Shown: positions 22,559-28,381 of the stretch, piece by piece | Numbering within the stretch: position 1 is the stretch's first letter | Layout of the letters: each line of letters begins with the position of its first letter | Virus record (IMG/VR): IMGVR_UViG_3300037189_025222 | Coordinates: 62,001-126,000 of that record | Source: a virus | Reading direction: 5' to 3' (one strand) | Length of the DNA stretch: 64,000 nt | The notes under the pieces: generated by a model | The model's input: only the letters and a program-made list of their open reading frames with translations | What the model was told of the DNA's origin: nothing | The model's database searches: none | Position numbers and translations under genes: made by a program

Positions 22559-22702
22559 ATGGAAATTAAATTCAACTTCAAAACACGTCAGTACGACGTT
22601 TGCATCACATTCTTCGACGGCAGAACCCCCATAAATGTTTGCTCTTTCTACAAAGAGTCGGATGCTCGCGCCTACGTCATGGTTCACAATGTCAAGTGTT
22701 AG
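22559..22702 (+). CDS. 47-residue protein of unknown function
   Basis: ATG at 22559 after CAACGGAGAAGCGATC, the standard leader. Begins MEIKFNFKTRQYDVCITFFD, a beta-hairpin pattern, and ends with a helix (SDARAYVMVHNV). Confidence 0.65.
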   Translation: MEIKFNFKTRQYDVCITFFDGRTPINVCSFYKESDARAYVMVHNVKC

Positions 22703-22761
22703 ATTCAATAAATAAATTGTACCCTGACAGAGTGTTCGATCCACCCCAACGGAGTTTTGAA

Positions 22762-22914
22762 ATGACCGAAAACGAAATCAATGTTCTGGAAGAGGCCGCA
22801 TCGCACATTCGAAACGATGCTTACAACTGCGATAGCAGTCTGGATCGCAAGTATTTCGAAAAGCTTGCCGATAAGATCGAAGACATTATCGCCAAGCATA
22901 ATCAAAGCAAATAA
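22762..22914 (+). CDS. 50-residue helical protein
   Basis: ATG at 22762 after CAACGGAGTTTTGAA. Fully helical: NEINVLEEAASHIRNDAYNC, then a second helix KYFEKLADKIEDIIAKHN. Function unknown. Confidence 0.65.
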   Translation: MTENEINVLEEAASHIRNDAYNCDSSLDRKYFEKLADKIEDIIAKHNQSK

Positions 22915-22963
22915 ATTGTACCCTAGATGATTGTTCGATTCACACCCCAACGGAGAAGCGATC

Positions 22964-23344
22964 ATGGCAAGCTGGTACACCGTCAGCGAGAGCAAGATTC
23001 AGTGGGCTCCCATCGGCACCCGTGTTCTGAAGACTGGCGAGACTAAGCCGAAGTTTTCCCGGATCGGCGTCCGTATCAATATGGTGGACGGTAGCTGGTG
23101 GTTCCACAGCTTCAAGCACGATAGCTGGACGCAACACTATCCCCGGAAGCAGGCCACCGACAAGCTGGGACGGCCCATTTTCGAGGATGGTCAGCCGCTC
23201 CTGCGACCGGAACGCAAGGAAACCTACCGCAACTGGATGGCGGTTGTGAGAGAGTTCGGCACTCGACTGCCCGCTCTGGTTGTCGCTCTGGAAAACGGTC
23301 ACGCCGAAGCTCTGCTAGCCGAAGCAGAGAAAACGGCAGCGTAA
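22964..23344 (+). CDS. Protein of unknown function
   Basis: 126 residues from the ATG at 22964 (CAACGGAGAAGCGATC, identical to the 22559 leader). N-terminal half beta-rich with Trp (INMVDGSWWFHSFKHDSWTQ), C-terminal half helical and Ala/Glu-rich. No family recognised. Followed by a branched hairpin. Confidence 0.65.
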   Translation: MASWYTVSESKIQWAPIGTRVLKTGETKPKFSRIGVRINMVDGSWWFHSFKHDSWTQHYPRKQATDKLGRPIFEDGQPLLRPERKETYRNWMAVVREFGTRLPALVVALENGHAEALLAEAEKTAA

Positions 23345-23351
23345 AACGTGT

Positions 23352-23408
23352 GCTAGGGGCGGCAAGGCTCTACGGCCAAAAGCCGCGAAACTGCTAGCCG
23401 CCCCTAGC
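23352..23408 (+). terminator. Long hairpin with an internal stem
   Basis: GCTAGGGGCGGC (23352-23363) pairs perfectly with GCCGCCCCTAGC (23397-23408); a second stem CGGC/GCCG lies inside at 23373-23385. It ends the 22964 gene and is followed by CCGTTGGGGTACTTAT, the same tail as the repeated hairpin module. Confidence 0.7.
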
Positions 23409-23480
23409 CCGTTGGGGTACTTATAAATAATTGTACCCTAAAAGTGTGTTGCGAACGCCCCTCTTTTTCAAGGATGAAAA

Positions 23481-23651
23481 ATGTACGCTCTGACGATGAT
23501 CATAGGTTTTCTTGGCTACGGGTTCGGGTACGAGGGTTGTGAAAAAGGAAAGATATATTTCGGCGTGTATACCCCCAAAGCCGAATATGGTTGGGTCATG
23601 ACAGAAAAAGACGTTTATCTGGATACCGTGTACCAGAAAACTTCTAAATAA
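23481..23651 (+). CDS. 56-residue protein with hydrophobic start
   Basis: ATG at 23481 after CAAGGATGAAAA. Starts MYALTMIIGFLGYGFGYEGC, a short membrane-like or signal-like stretch, then a soluble Tyr/Lys-rich part. Function unknown. Confidence 0.6.
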   Translation: MYALTMIIGFLGYGFGYEGCEKGKIYFGVYTPKAEYGWVMTEKDVYLDTVYQKTSK

Positions 23652-23698
23652 ATTGTACCCTAGTTGATTGTTCGATCCAACCCCAACGGAGAATGACA

Positions 23699-23917
23699 AT
23701 GCCAAATATCAACTGGTTCGACGGTCAGAATGCGGTTGGCAAGTACGTTATGGAACTCATGTACGACGACGGTAGCGTCAGCTACATGAAAAATGAGAAC
23801 TACGAGCAGATTTGCCACTACTACCGGCTTGCTTTGGAAATGTCGGAAGTGGTGGGTGCGACCATCTACAACCCAAAGTGGCAAGTAGTTTGCTCGACAG
23901 CACGGGCCGCAGCGTGA
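23699..23917 (+). CDS. Small protein of unknown function
   Basis: 72 residues from the ATG at 23699 (another ATG at 23693 lies in the leader). INWFDGQNAVGKYVMELMYD then a helix (ICHYYRLALEMSEVVG). Followed by copy 2 of the repeated hairpin. Confidence 0.65.
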   Translation: MPNINWFDGQNAVGKYVMELMYDDGSVSYMKNENYEQICHYYRLALEMSEVVGATIYNPKWQVVCSTARAAA

Positions 23918-23919
23918 AC

Positions 23920-23965
23920 ACGGTTGCCTGGGCGGGTTGAGACAAAACTCCCCGCCCTGGCCTGT
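23920..23965 (+). terminator. Repeated terminator-like module, copy 2
   Basis: ACGG-TT-GCCTGGGCGGG with CCCGCCCTGGC-CTGT. Relative to copies 1 and 3 it has a T-T mismatch in the stem and a G-U pair at the base. It sits directly after the stop of the 23699 gene. Confidence 0.7.
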
Positions 23966-24023
23966 TAGGGTATTTATATTGTACCCTATAGAAGTGTCAG
24001 CCACCCCAAACACAGGAGCCAAT

Positions 24024-24185
24024 ATGAGCAATAACGAAAAACCGTACTGCTTCGAAGAAGCCCGTTTCAAGCGTGAAATGGAATACGTGGCTCGTAAGCT
24101 CAAAGAGGCGTTGGAACTCAAGGAATACGCCAAACAACTGGCAAAAGAAAAAGAACAAAAAGAGAAAGAGGAAAGCCGGGACTAA
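24024..24185 (+). CDS. 53-residue charged helical protein
   Basis: ATG at 24024 after CACAGGAGCCAAT. Nearly one continuous helix of Glu/Lys (FKREMEYVARKLKEALELKE; AKEKEQKEKEESRD). Probably a coiled-coil. Function unknown. Confidence 0.65.
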   Translation: MSNNEKPYCFEEARFKREMEYVARKLKEALELKEYAKQLAKEKEQKEKEESRD

Positions 24186-24206
24186 CACCCCCGGTTCTCT
24201 TTTTTA
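24175..24206 (+). terminator. Intrinsic terminator overlapping the 24024 stop
   Basis: GCCGGG around 24175-24180 pairs with CCCGG at 24190-24194, followed by TTCTCTTTTTT. It is the first part of a compound unit whose next part is an inverted element at 24215. Confidence 0.75.
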
Positions 24207-24214
24207 GTCGGCCA

Positions 24215-24260
24215 TAGGGTACAAATAAAATAAAAAGGGATATACAATAATTGTACCCTA
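24215..24260. repeat. Inverted pair of the 11-base element
   Basis: TAGGGTACAAA at 24215-24225 and ATTGTACCCTA at 24250-24260. The preceding GGCCA resembles GCCCGCCA before the copies at 25630 and 26741, so terminator plus inverted pair recurs as one unit. Confidence 0.75.
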
Positions 24261-24267
24261 TAACAGT

Positions 24268-24382
24268 GTGAATGATTGCGAGGCCGCACCATCGGCACTA
24301 CTGTCCGGTTGCAAACGGCAGTAACTCGCGGGAGCGGTATGCCGAAAGGCAGCGAGTGGTGCACCCCATCGCAATCGTTCAC
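24268..24382 (+). ncRNA. 115-nt structured RNA occupying its own cassette
   Basis: It begins 8 bases after the element at 24250 and ends 10 bases before the one at 24392. A 14-bp terminal helix pairs GTGAATGATTGCGA (24268-24281) with TCGCAATCGTTCAC (24369-24382), one G-U. Nested within: GCACCA with TGGTGC, ACTG-t-CCG with CGGCAGT, CTCGC with GCGAG, and a TGCC-GAAA-GGCA hairpin with a GNRA loop whose strand TGCCGA could also pair with TCGGCA near 24292. No ORF fits on the + strand. Not a tRNA or any RNA class I can name. Confidence 0.85.
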
Positions 24383-24436
24383 AACAAAACAATTGTACCC
24401 TAGAAAAGTGTTCGATTCACCCCAACGGAGACGATC

Positions 24437-24772
24437 ATGACTTTCGTCAACCTGACCCCGCACACGATCACTGTGGTTCTCGACAATACCAGCGTGCAAT
24501 TCCCGGCTTCTGGCAACGTGGCCCGTGTTTCCACCAGTCGAGTCTCTGGCCCCACGCTAACCGTCTACGGCGATTCTGTCGGTATCCAGACTTCCCGTGT
24601 CGAGTTCGGGGCAGTCGAGGGGCTTCCCGATCCCGTGGACGGCACGGTTTACATTGTGAGCGGAATGGTCGCAGCCCGTGTCAACCGGCCCGACGTTTTC
24701 GCTCCCGGTGAACTGGTGCGTGATGCAAACGGCCAGCCCACCGGCTGCAAGGGTCTGACTTGCAGCGGTTGA
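24437..24772 (+). CDS. Conserved phage/bacterial protein (NLTPHTI family)
   Basis: 111 residues, ATG after CAACGGAGACGATC. FVNLTPHTITVV at the start, FPASGNVARV, VEGLPDPVDGTVYIVSGMVA and FAPGELVRDANGQPTGCKGL at the end are the hallmarks of a family common in phages and prophages. All-beta; function unknown. Confidence 0.8.
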   Translation: MTFVNLTPHTITVVLDNTSVQFPASGNVARVSTSRVSGPTLTVYGDSVGIQTSRVEFGAVEGLPDPVDGTVYIVSGMVAARVNRPDVFAPGELVRDANGQPTGCKGLTCSG

Positions 24773-24829
24773 TTATTATAATTGTACCCTATAGAAGTGT
24801 TCGATCCCAACCCCAACGGAGACTCACGA

Positions 24830-25270
24830 ATGAACGACATTCTTCTCGCCGCCCTGACCAGCTGCTTCAGCAAGATGGCAAAGGCCGCTGGCCCGATTGC
24901 CCCCGGCCTGCACCAGGTCGATGAAACGATCACGATGCGGGTCAAGGGCGAGGTGCTGAAGTCGGACGACGAAACCTACGTCCCGACGATTGCGATTCCC
25001 GTCAAGGCCGTGATGGCTACGTTGCTCCCCCGGTTGGGTGCGACACGGGAGGCTGCGATGGAAACGCTTATCGCCGCCATGACTGAAGCGGTCAATCTGG
25101 ACAAGCTGGGCGATGAAACGCTCAAAGCCCGGATGAAAGACGTTGACGCGGCTTTCGAGCATGTGCAGAACGTGCTCGACGCCCTCCCGCCAAAGACACG
25201 GACGGGAAAGACGAACGTGGACGTGACCCTTGTGGTCGCTCCCACGCCCGCCGTCGCACTTGTCCCGTGA
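24830..25270 (+). CDS. Protein of unknown function
   Basis: 146 residues from the ATG at 24830 (CAACGGAGACTCACGA). N-terminal helix LLAALTSCFSKMAKAAG, then a beta segment (DETITMRVKGEVLKSDDETY) and a helical Ala/Leu-rich body. The pattern of a helix then V-x-x-x-x-x-I-x-x-x-G-x-V resembles phage proteins of unknown function. Very G+C-rich codons. Confidence 0.65.
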   Translation: MNDILLAALTSCFSKMAKAAGPIAPGLHQVDETITMRVKGEVLKSDDETYVPTIAIPVKAVMATLLPRLGATREAAMETLIAAMTEAVNLDKLGDETLKARMKDVDAAFEHVQNVLDALPPKTRTGKTNVDVTLVVAPTPAVALVP

Positions 25271-25282
25271 CGATACGGCATC

Positions 25283-25314
25283 GGGGGCGGGAGGAACTAA
25301 CAACTCCCGCCCCC
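25283..25314 (+). terminator. GC-rich hairpin after the 24830 gene
   Basis: GGGGGCGGGAG (25283-25293) pairs with CTCCCGCCCC (25304-25314+). No T run follows; same style as the hairpin at 19256. Confidence 0.65.
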
Positions 25315-25379
25315 ACTAGCCGTTTGTGCAATTGTACCCTATTGGTTTGTGTGATTCGTCCCTTTACTTTGGAGCAGTT

Positions 25380-25562
25380 ATGGAAGCGAAAATCGAGAAC
25401 GGCTTTCTGGTTCTGCGAGTCCCGATGAATGCAACGCCGATTCGTTCGTCTACCGGCAAGACTTTGGTGGTTGCCTCGACCTATGGCAACAAGGCAACCG
25501 AAGTGACGGTGGACGGCAAGACGGTCACCGTGGGCGTCAACGCCTATATCAAGGCCGCTTGA
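25380..25562 (+). CDS. Small conserved phage protein
   Basis: 60 residues from the ATG at 25380 (TTTGGAGCAGTT). KIENGFLVLRVPMNATPIRS then STGKTLVVASTYGNKATEV and VNAYIKAA: a small beta fold seen repeatedly in phages (x-I-x-x-G-x-L-V-L...S-x-S-G-K-T-L-x-V-A-S-T). Function unknown. Confidence 0.75.
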   Translation: MEAKIENGFLVLRVPMNATPIRSSTGKTLVVASTYGNKATEVTVDGKTVTVGVNAYIKAA

Positions 25563-25583
25563 CCCCAACGGTTCGGATCGAAA

Positions 25584-25620
25584 GCCGGAGGGGACAGCCA
25601 CCCCCTCCGGTTCTTTTTTT
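25584..25620 (+). terminator. Intrinsic terminator (CCGGAGGGG type), copy 1
   Basis: GCCGGAGGGG pairs with CCCCTCCGGT around ACAGCCAC, followed by eight or more T with one C. A near-identical terminator is at 26697-26730. Confidence 0.85.
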
Positions 25621-25629
25621 AGCCCGCCA

Positions 25630-25666
25630 TAGGGTACAAATAAATATATAAAATAATTGTACCCTA
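25630..25666. repeat. Inverted pair of the 11-base element
   Basis: TAGGGTACAAA at 25630-25640 and ATTGTACCCTA at 25656-25666, joined by TAAATATATAAAATA. Directly follows the terminator at 25584. Confidence 0.8.
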
Positions 25667-25709
25667 GATAAGTGTTCGATCTAACCTTCCCTCTCACTTG
25701 GAGTCAACG

Positions 25710-25778
25710 ATGATCGCTCTCGTTCTCGCGTTTGGCCTTGGTTTCGCCGCCATTTCTGCCGTTTACTGGGTGCTGTAA
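25710..25778 (+). CDS. 22-residue hydrophobic peptide
   Basis: ATG at 25710 after TTGGAGTCAACG. Encodes MIALVLAFGLGFAAISAVYW plus VL: a bare membrane span. It occupies a full cassette between elements at 25656 and 25819, which argues that it is real. Confidence 0.6.
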   Translation: MIALVLAFGLGFAAISAVYWVL

Positions 25779-25804
25779 AGCTCCCAGTCTAACACCTGAG
25801 TGAT

Positions 25805-25829
25805 TAGGGTATAAAGTAATTGTACCCTA
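25805..25829. repeat. Overlapping inverted pair with a variant left half
   Basis: TAGGGTATAAA at 25805-25815 (C changed to T) faces the element at 25819-25829 with almost no spacer, so the two halves nearly form a continuous palindrome. Confidence 0.6.
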
Positions 25830-25871
25830 GATAAGTGTTCGATCCGATCCCACCCCAACCGGAGACGCACG

Positions 25872-26165
25872 ATGAAGAACGCTTTCGACCGCACGAACAG
25901 CATGAAGAACAAGCTCAAGGCCGATTGGAACCGGATGGTGGGGGAACTGGTGTCCATCCCCGCCGGTTGCCAGATTCACAGCCTGACGCTCACGCAGACC
26001 AACTTCGGTTGGGTCTACGCCCGGAAGCACGGCCAGCCCGTGCCGGTCGCCCAGTTGCGGAACGCCGCCGTGACGAAGGGTTACTGTATCCTGCACGACG
26101 GCCCCAACTTCCGGGTGGCCCTCCCGCCGAAGCGGAACGGGGAGCCGGTCAAGGCCGCAGCGTGA
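25872..26165 (+). CDS. Protein of unknown function
   Basis: 97 residues, ATG after CCGGAGACGCACG. Basic helix FDRTNSMKNKLKADWNRMVG, then a beta-rich body (IHSLTLTQTNFGWVYARKHG; FRVALPPKRNGEPV). Stop is embedded in GCAGCGTGAACACGG, as in the 23699 gene. Confidence 0.65.
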   Translation: MKNAFDRTNSMKNKLKADWNRMVGELVSIPAGCQIHSLTLTQTNFGWVYARKHGQPVPVAQLRNAAVTKGYCILHDGPNFRVALPPKRNGEPVKAAA

Positions 26166-26167
26166 AC

Positions 26168-26213
26168 ACGGTTGCCGGGGCGGGTCGAGACTAACTCCCC
26201 GCCCCGGCCCCGT
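26168..26213 (+). terminator. Repeated terminator-like module, copy 3
   Basis: ACGG-TT-GCCGGGGCGGG with CCCGCCCCGGC-C-CCGT, almost identical to copy 1 at 20959 and with the same TTGGGGTACTT tail as the 23352 hairpin. Confidence 0.75.
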
Positions 26214-26281
26214 TGGGGTACTTGTATTTATATTGTACCCTATAGAAGTGTTCGATCCCCACCCCCAACCGGAGCCGCCCC

Positions 26282-26671
26282 ATGTTGAATGAAGCGTTCT
26301 TTCAGGTGTGCAACGATGCCGTCCCCGCAAAGTCCAGCTACGTCTCGCTCTACGTCAACGTGCCGTACTACGGTGGGCCGGAGGAAGGTGGATGGTGGGG
26401 CAGTGACACCGCACTAGTCGCTCACTACAAGTGTGACAGCCAGCCCCATGCCGAAGCTGTGAAGGCCCGTGTCGAGGAGCTGGCCCAGCAGTTGAGCGAC
26501 GATGCCCGCCGGTCGTTTGGTCAAGCCTGCAAGGCCCAGTGTGAATGGCTGGACGCACGTGGGTTGGACGCCGACTACCTGCCCGAAGTGGACGGGGAGG
26601 AAACCTACTGGGTCGCCGTCGAGGATCGCCCCGGTGAACACGCCAGCCAAGGGTGCAGGCACTACGAATAA
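26282..26671 (+). CDS. Conserved phage protein (YYGGPEEGGWWG family)
   Basis: 129 residues, ATG after ACCGGAGCCGCCCC. SLYVNVPYYGGPEEGGWWGS, then a helical section (AEAVKARVEELAQQLSDDAR), LDARGLDADYLPEVDGEETY and the closing CRHYE match a widespread phage family. Function unknown. Last protein gene of the cassette array. Confidence 0.78.
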   Translation: MLNEAFFQVCNDAVPAKSSYVSLYVNVPYYGGPEEGGWWGSDTALVAHYKCDSQPHAEAVKARVEELAQQLSDDARRSFGQACKAQCEWLDARGLDADYLPEVDGEETYWVAVEDRPGEHASQGCRHYE

Positions 26672-26696
26672 AATTGTACCCTATCAAGCACACCGA

Positions 26697-26730
26697 CCGG
26701 AGGGGACAGCCAACCCTCCGGCTTTCTTTT
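26697..26730 (+). terminator. Intrinsic terminator (CCGGAGGG type), copy 2
   Basis: CCGGAGGG pairs with CCCTCCGG around GACAGCCAA, followed by CTTTCTTTT. Shares the GACAGCCA loop and the downstream AGCCCGCCAT with the 25584 unit. Confidence 0.85.
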
Positions 26731-26740
26731 CAGCCCGCCA

Positions 26741-26779
26741 TTGGGTACAAATAAAGTAATACATAATAATTGTACCCTA
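26741..26779. repeat. Inverted pair of the 11-base element, last of the array
   Basis: TTGGGTACAAA at 26741-26751 (one change) and ATTGTACCCTA at 26769-26779. One more forward copy follows at 26846, then GGTACCCTCCCCCCCC. The 26780-26925 stretch has no ORF with a start signal. Confidence 0.75.
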
Positions 26780-26925
26780 GTAATATACAGGAGGGTATTA
26801 CAAAGATAATAATACAGAAATAAAAAGCGAAAACCTTTTAAAAAAATTGTACCCTAGGTACCCTCCCCCCCGCAATTACTGTCTTATTTTTTAAGTCGTC
26901 CTGACTTTTTTTCCCGTATTAGCAC

Positions 26926-26994
26926 CGTTGCAAAATCCCGGTTACAAACGTTGCAAAATCCCGGTTACAAACGTTGCAAAATACCAGTTACAAA
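26926..26994 (+). repeat. Three tandem 23-bp repeats (iteron-like)
   Basis: Three units of exactly 23 bases, CGTTGCAAAATCCCGGTTAC plus AAA; units 1 and 2 are identical, unit 3 differs at two positions. They sit at the composition boundary between the two arms, in gene-free DNA. Iterons at a replication origin, a recombination site or a regulator-binding array are all possible. Confidence 0.85.
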
Positions 26995-27122
26995 ATTTTG
27001 GCCCTAGTAATTCTTTATTTTCTCCATATGGGCTTAAGATTTTAATATTGATGACATCTTTAAAAAATCCAGCCAAAAAATTCCATAAAATTCTATTACA
27101 AATTTTGGCCCCAACAATTCTT
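26988..27122 (+). repeat. Imperfect direct repeat flanking 80 bases
   Basis: TTACAAAATTTTGGCCCTAG...AATTCTT at 26988-27015 recurs as TTACAAATTTTGGCCCCAAC.AATTCTT at 27096-27122. The A+T-rich DNA between holds no gene. Confidence 0.65.
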
Positions 27123-27204
27123 CGTTCTATGCCGTATAAATAAATTAGGCAAAATGGAGTGCCTCTAAAAAAATGCGGCACGAAATTTTTAACGAAGGAG
27201 TGTT

Positions 27205-27300
27205 ATGGATTATTATTCTATAAGTGGATTGGCAGTAATTACATCAATTATTTGGTTGTTTTGCTATTGTGTAAAAATAACAATGGACAATAACGAATAG
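27205..27300 (+). CDS. 31-residue membrane peptide
   Basis: ATG after GAAGGAGTGTT. MDYYSISGLAVITSIIWLFC then YCVKITMDNNE: one span. First gene of the A+T-rich arm. Confidence 0.6.
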   Translation: MDYYSISGLAVITSIIWLFCYCVKITMDNNE

Positions 27301-27409
27301 ACCCCCTAGACAAAACCTACTCTTCTGGTAAGATGTCCCGTAAGGAGATCACAAAGAAGTTCTCTAGGAGAAAAAATGAAAGTCAAAAGCAGGTAGTGTT
27401 CTTACTAAA

Positions 27410-27592
27410 ATGATAGCAAAACTTATTTTAGCTTTTTTGCTGATTATAACCATTCTTGTTGGTTATAGTTCTATTCAAGCTGTTGCAGAACCTACAAAAG
27501 TAGAGAAAAAAGTAGAAGACAAATCGAAATGTTTTTGTAATGGATTAAGTTTGCCCCAAGAGCGTCAGTGTCCAACAATGAACGATTTGTGA
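27410..27592 (+). CDS. Small secreted or membrane-anchored protein
   Basis: 60 residues. IAKLILAFLLIITILVGYSS is a signal peptide or anchor; the rest is charged, with two Cys (KCFCNGLSLPQE). No clear Shine-Dalgarno: a 6-codon ORF with a good site (AGGAGAAAAAATG at 27367-27378) lies just upstream and might be coupled to it. Confidence 0.5.
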   Translation: MIAKLILAFLLIITILVGYSSIQAVAEPTKVEKKVEDKSKCFCNGLSLPQERQCPTMNDL

Positions 27593-27600
27593 GATTCTTC

Positions 27601-27822
27601 ATGGCATGGAATATCCCAGAAATTAAAAAATGGGCAAAGAACCATAAAATAGAAGTTAAATTAGACAAAGAGTCTAAAAAATACAGATGGACAATAGATG
27701 ATAAAGTAAGTGAACTTTTATCTATAGATGATTTAGTCCCTCAGGTATTTAACTTTTTAACGGACAACAAGTACGTTCAGCATCAGGAAGAATATAGGAA
27801 CAAAAAAGACACTAAATTATAA
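27601..27822 (+). CDS. Small protein of unknown function
   Basis: 74 residues from the ATG at 27601; GTG starts at 27568 and 27589 are also in frame and no ribosome-binding site decides. Lys/Asp-rich (IPEIKKWAKNHKIEVKLDKE; SELLSIDDLVPQVFNFL). Family not recognised. Confidence 0.5.
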   Translation: MAWNIPEIKKWAKNHKIEVKLDKESKKYRWTIDDKVSELLSIDDLVPQVFNFLTDNKYVQHQEEYRNKKDTKL

Positions 27823-27838
27823 CATATATAAAATTGTT

Positions 27839-28381
27839 ATGTTATTTTTTAGAAGTTTTATTTGTTTTAGGTTAAATGGGAAAATAAATTCAAAAACAGT
27901 TAGTGAATTTGAAGAAATACTTTCAAATTGTTTAAAAACAAAACAAAATATACTTCCTATAGTAATAAACTCAACAGGAGGTTGTGCTTATTCTTTAGTA
28001 TCTTTATATGAAAAAATTAAAAAATCAAAAATAAAAGTAGCAACAATAGTTGAGCACAAAGCATTATCAGCAGCGGCATTTCTTCTGTCTTGTGGCAATC
28101 AAGGATACAGATATATGGCCAAAGAAGCAGTTGTTATGATACATGATGCACATTCAGCGGATTTAAAACCAGACTTAAAAGAAATAGAAAGAATTAATAG
28201 CGTATTATACAACATATTAGAAAACAACTCTAATAAAAAAAACAACTTTTTTAAGAACATAATGCAAGACAATAAATGTTCAGATCTATATCTAAATGCT
28301 GAACAATGTCTCAAATATAAAATTATTGATTTTATTGGAATTCCTATAATTAAATCAATAATAGAAAAAGAATATTCATAG
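27839..28381 (+). CDS. ClpP-like serine protease (S14), prohead-protease candidate
   Basis: 180 residues. IVINSTGGCAYSLVSLYEKI is the oxyanion-hole region; KALSAAAFLLSCGNQGYRYM carries nucleophile Ser77; VVMIHDAHS has His102; CSDLYLNAEQCLKYKIID has Asp149. All three positions match the ClpP Ser-His-Asp triad. The fold is short at the N-terminus. Phages use ClpP-type enzymes to process capsid proteins, and several proteins here share a possible targeting sequence. A host-directed protease is the alternative. Ends overlapping the next gene's tail by 6 bases. Confidence 0.85.
   Translation: MLFFRSFICFRLNGKINSKTVSEFEEILSNCLKTKQNILPIVINSTGGCAYSLVSLYEKIKKSKIKVATIVEHKALSAAAFLLSCGNQGYRYMAKEAVVMIHDAHSADLKPDLKEIERINSVLYNILENNSNKKNNFFKNIMQDNKCSDLYLNAEQCLKYKIIDFIGIPIIKSIIEKEYS

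Larger units (their letters stand above)
472..26856 (+). repeat. Array of 53 dispersed 11-base elements, consensus ATTGTACCCTA
   Basis: First bases of forward copies: 472, 996, 1408, 2023, 2383, 2876, 2934, 3447, 4635, 4894, 6508, 7690, 8629, 10738, 11655, 12307, 12538, 13253, 13680, 14102, 14471, 14882, 15269, 15628, 16802, 17141, 17747, 18640, 19513, 19794, 19999, 20391, 20599, 21283, 21561, 21814, 22173, 22516, 22716, 22915, 23430, 23652, 23978, 24250, 24392, 24781, 25331, 25656, 25819, 26232, 26673, 26769, 26846. Some begin TTTG; those at 13253, 14471 and 22716 end in G. A decayed copy (ATGACCCTA) lies near 7038. Copies sit between genes, usually within 20 bases after a stop and 40-55 before a start. 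In many, a second block like GTGTTCGATCC follows 4-6 bases later, then CCCCAACGGAG. I saw none right of 26.9 kb. Best reading: promoter or processing signal of a cassette array (inference). Confidence 0.9.

Noticed and set aside
24182-24499. Minus-strand ORF across the 115-nt RNA
   Set aside because: It covers a terminator, two elements, the RNA and a leader, and has no start signal; the base-pairing explains the region better.
25283-25314. Attachment site or IS end
   Set aside because: The inverted repeat has a short loop directly after a stop codon and no transposase or integrase is present in the window.
472-26856. Possible CRISPR-like array
   Set aside because: The repeated unit is only 11 bases, spacing runs from 58 to over 2,000 bases, and spacers are genes. 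No cas gene is present.
472-26856. The element as a normal -35/-10 promoter pair
   Set aside because: TTGTAC could pass for a -35, but no TATAAT-like box lies 16-18 bases downstream in most copies; that place holds the conserved GTTCGATCC block.
26928-27143. 71-codon ORF over the 23-bp repeats
   Set aside because: Its first 20 residues are just the repeats translated; no ribosome-binding site.
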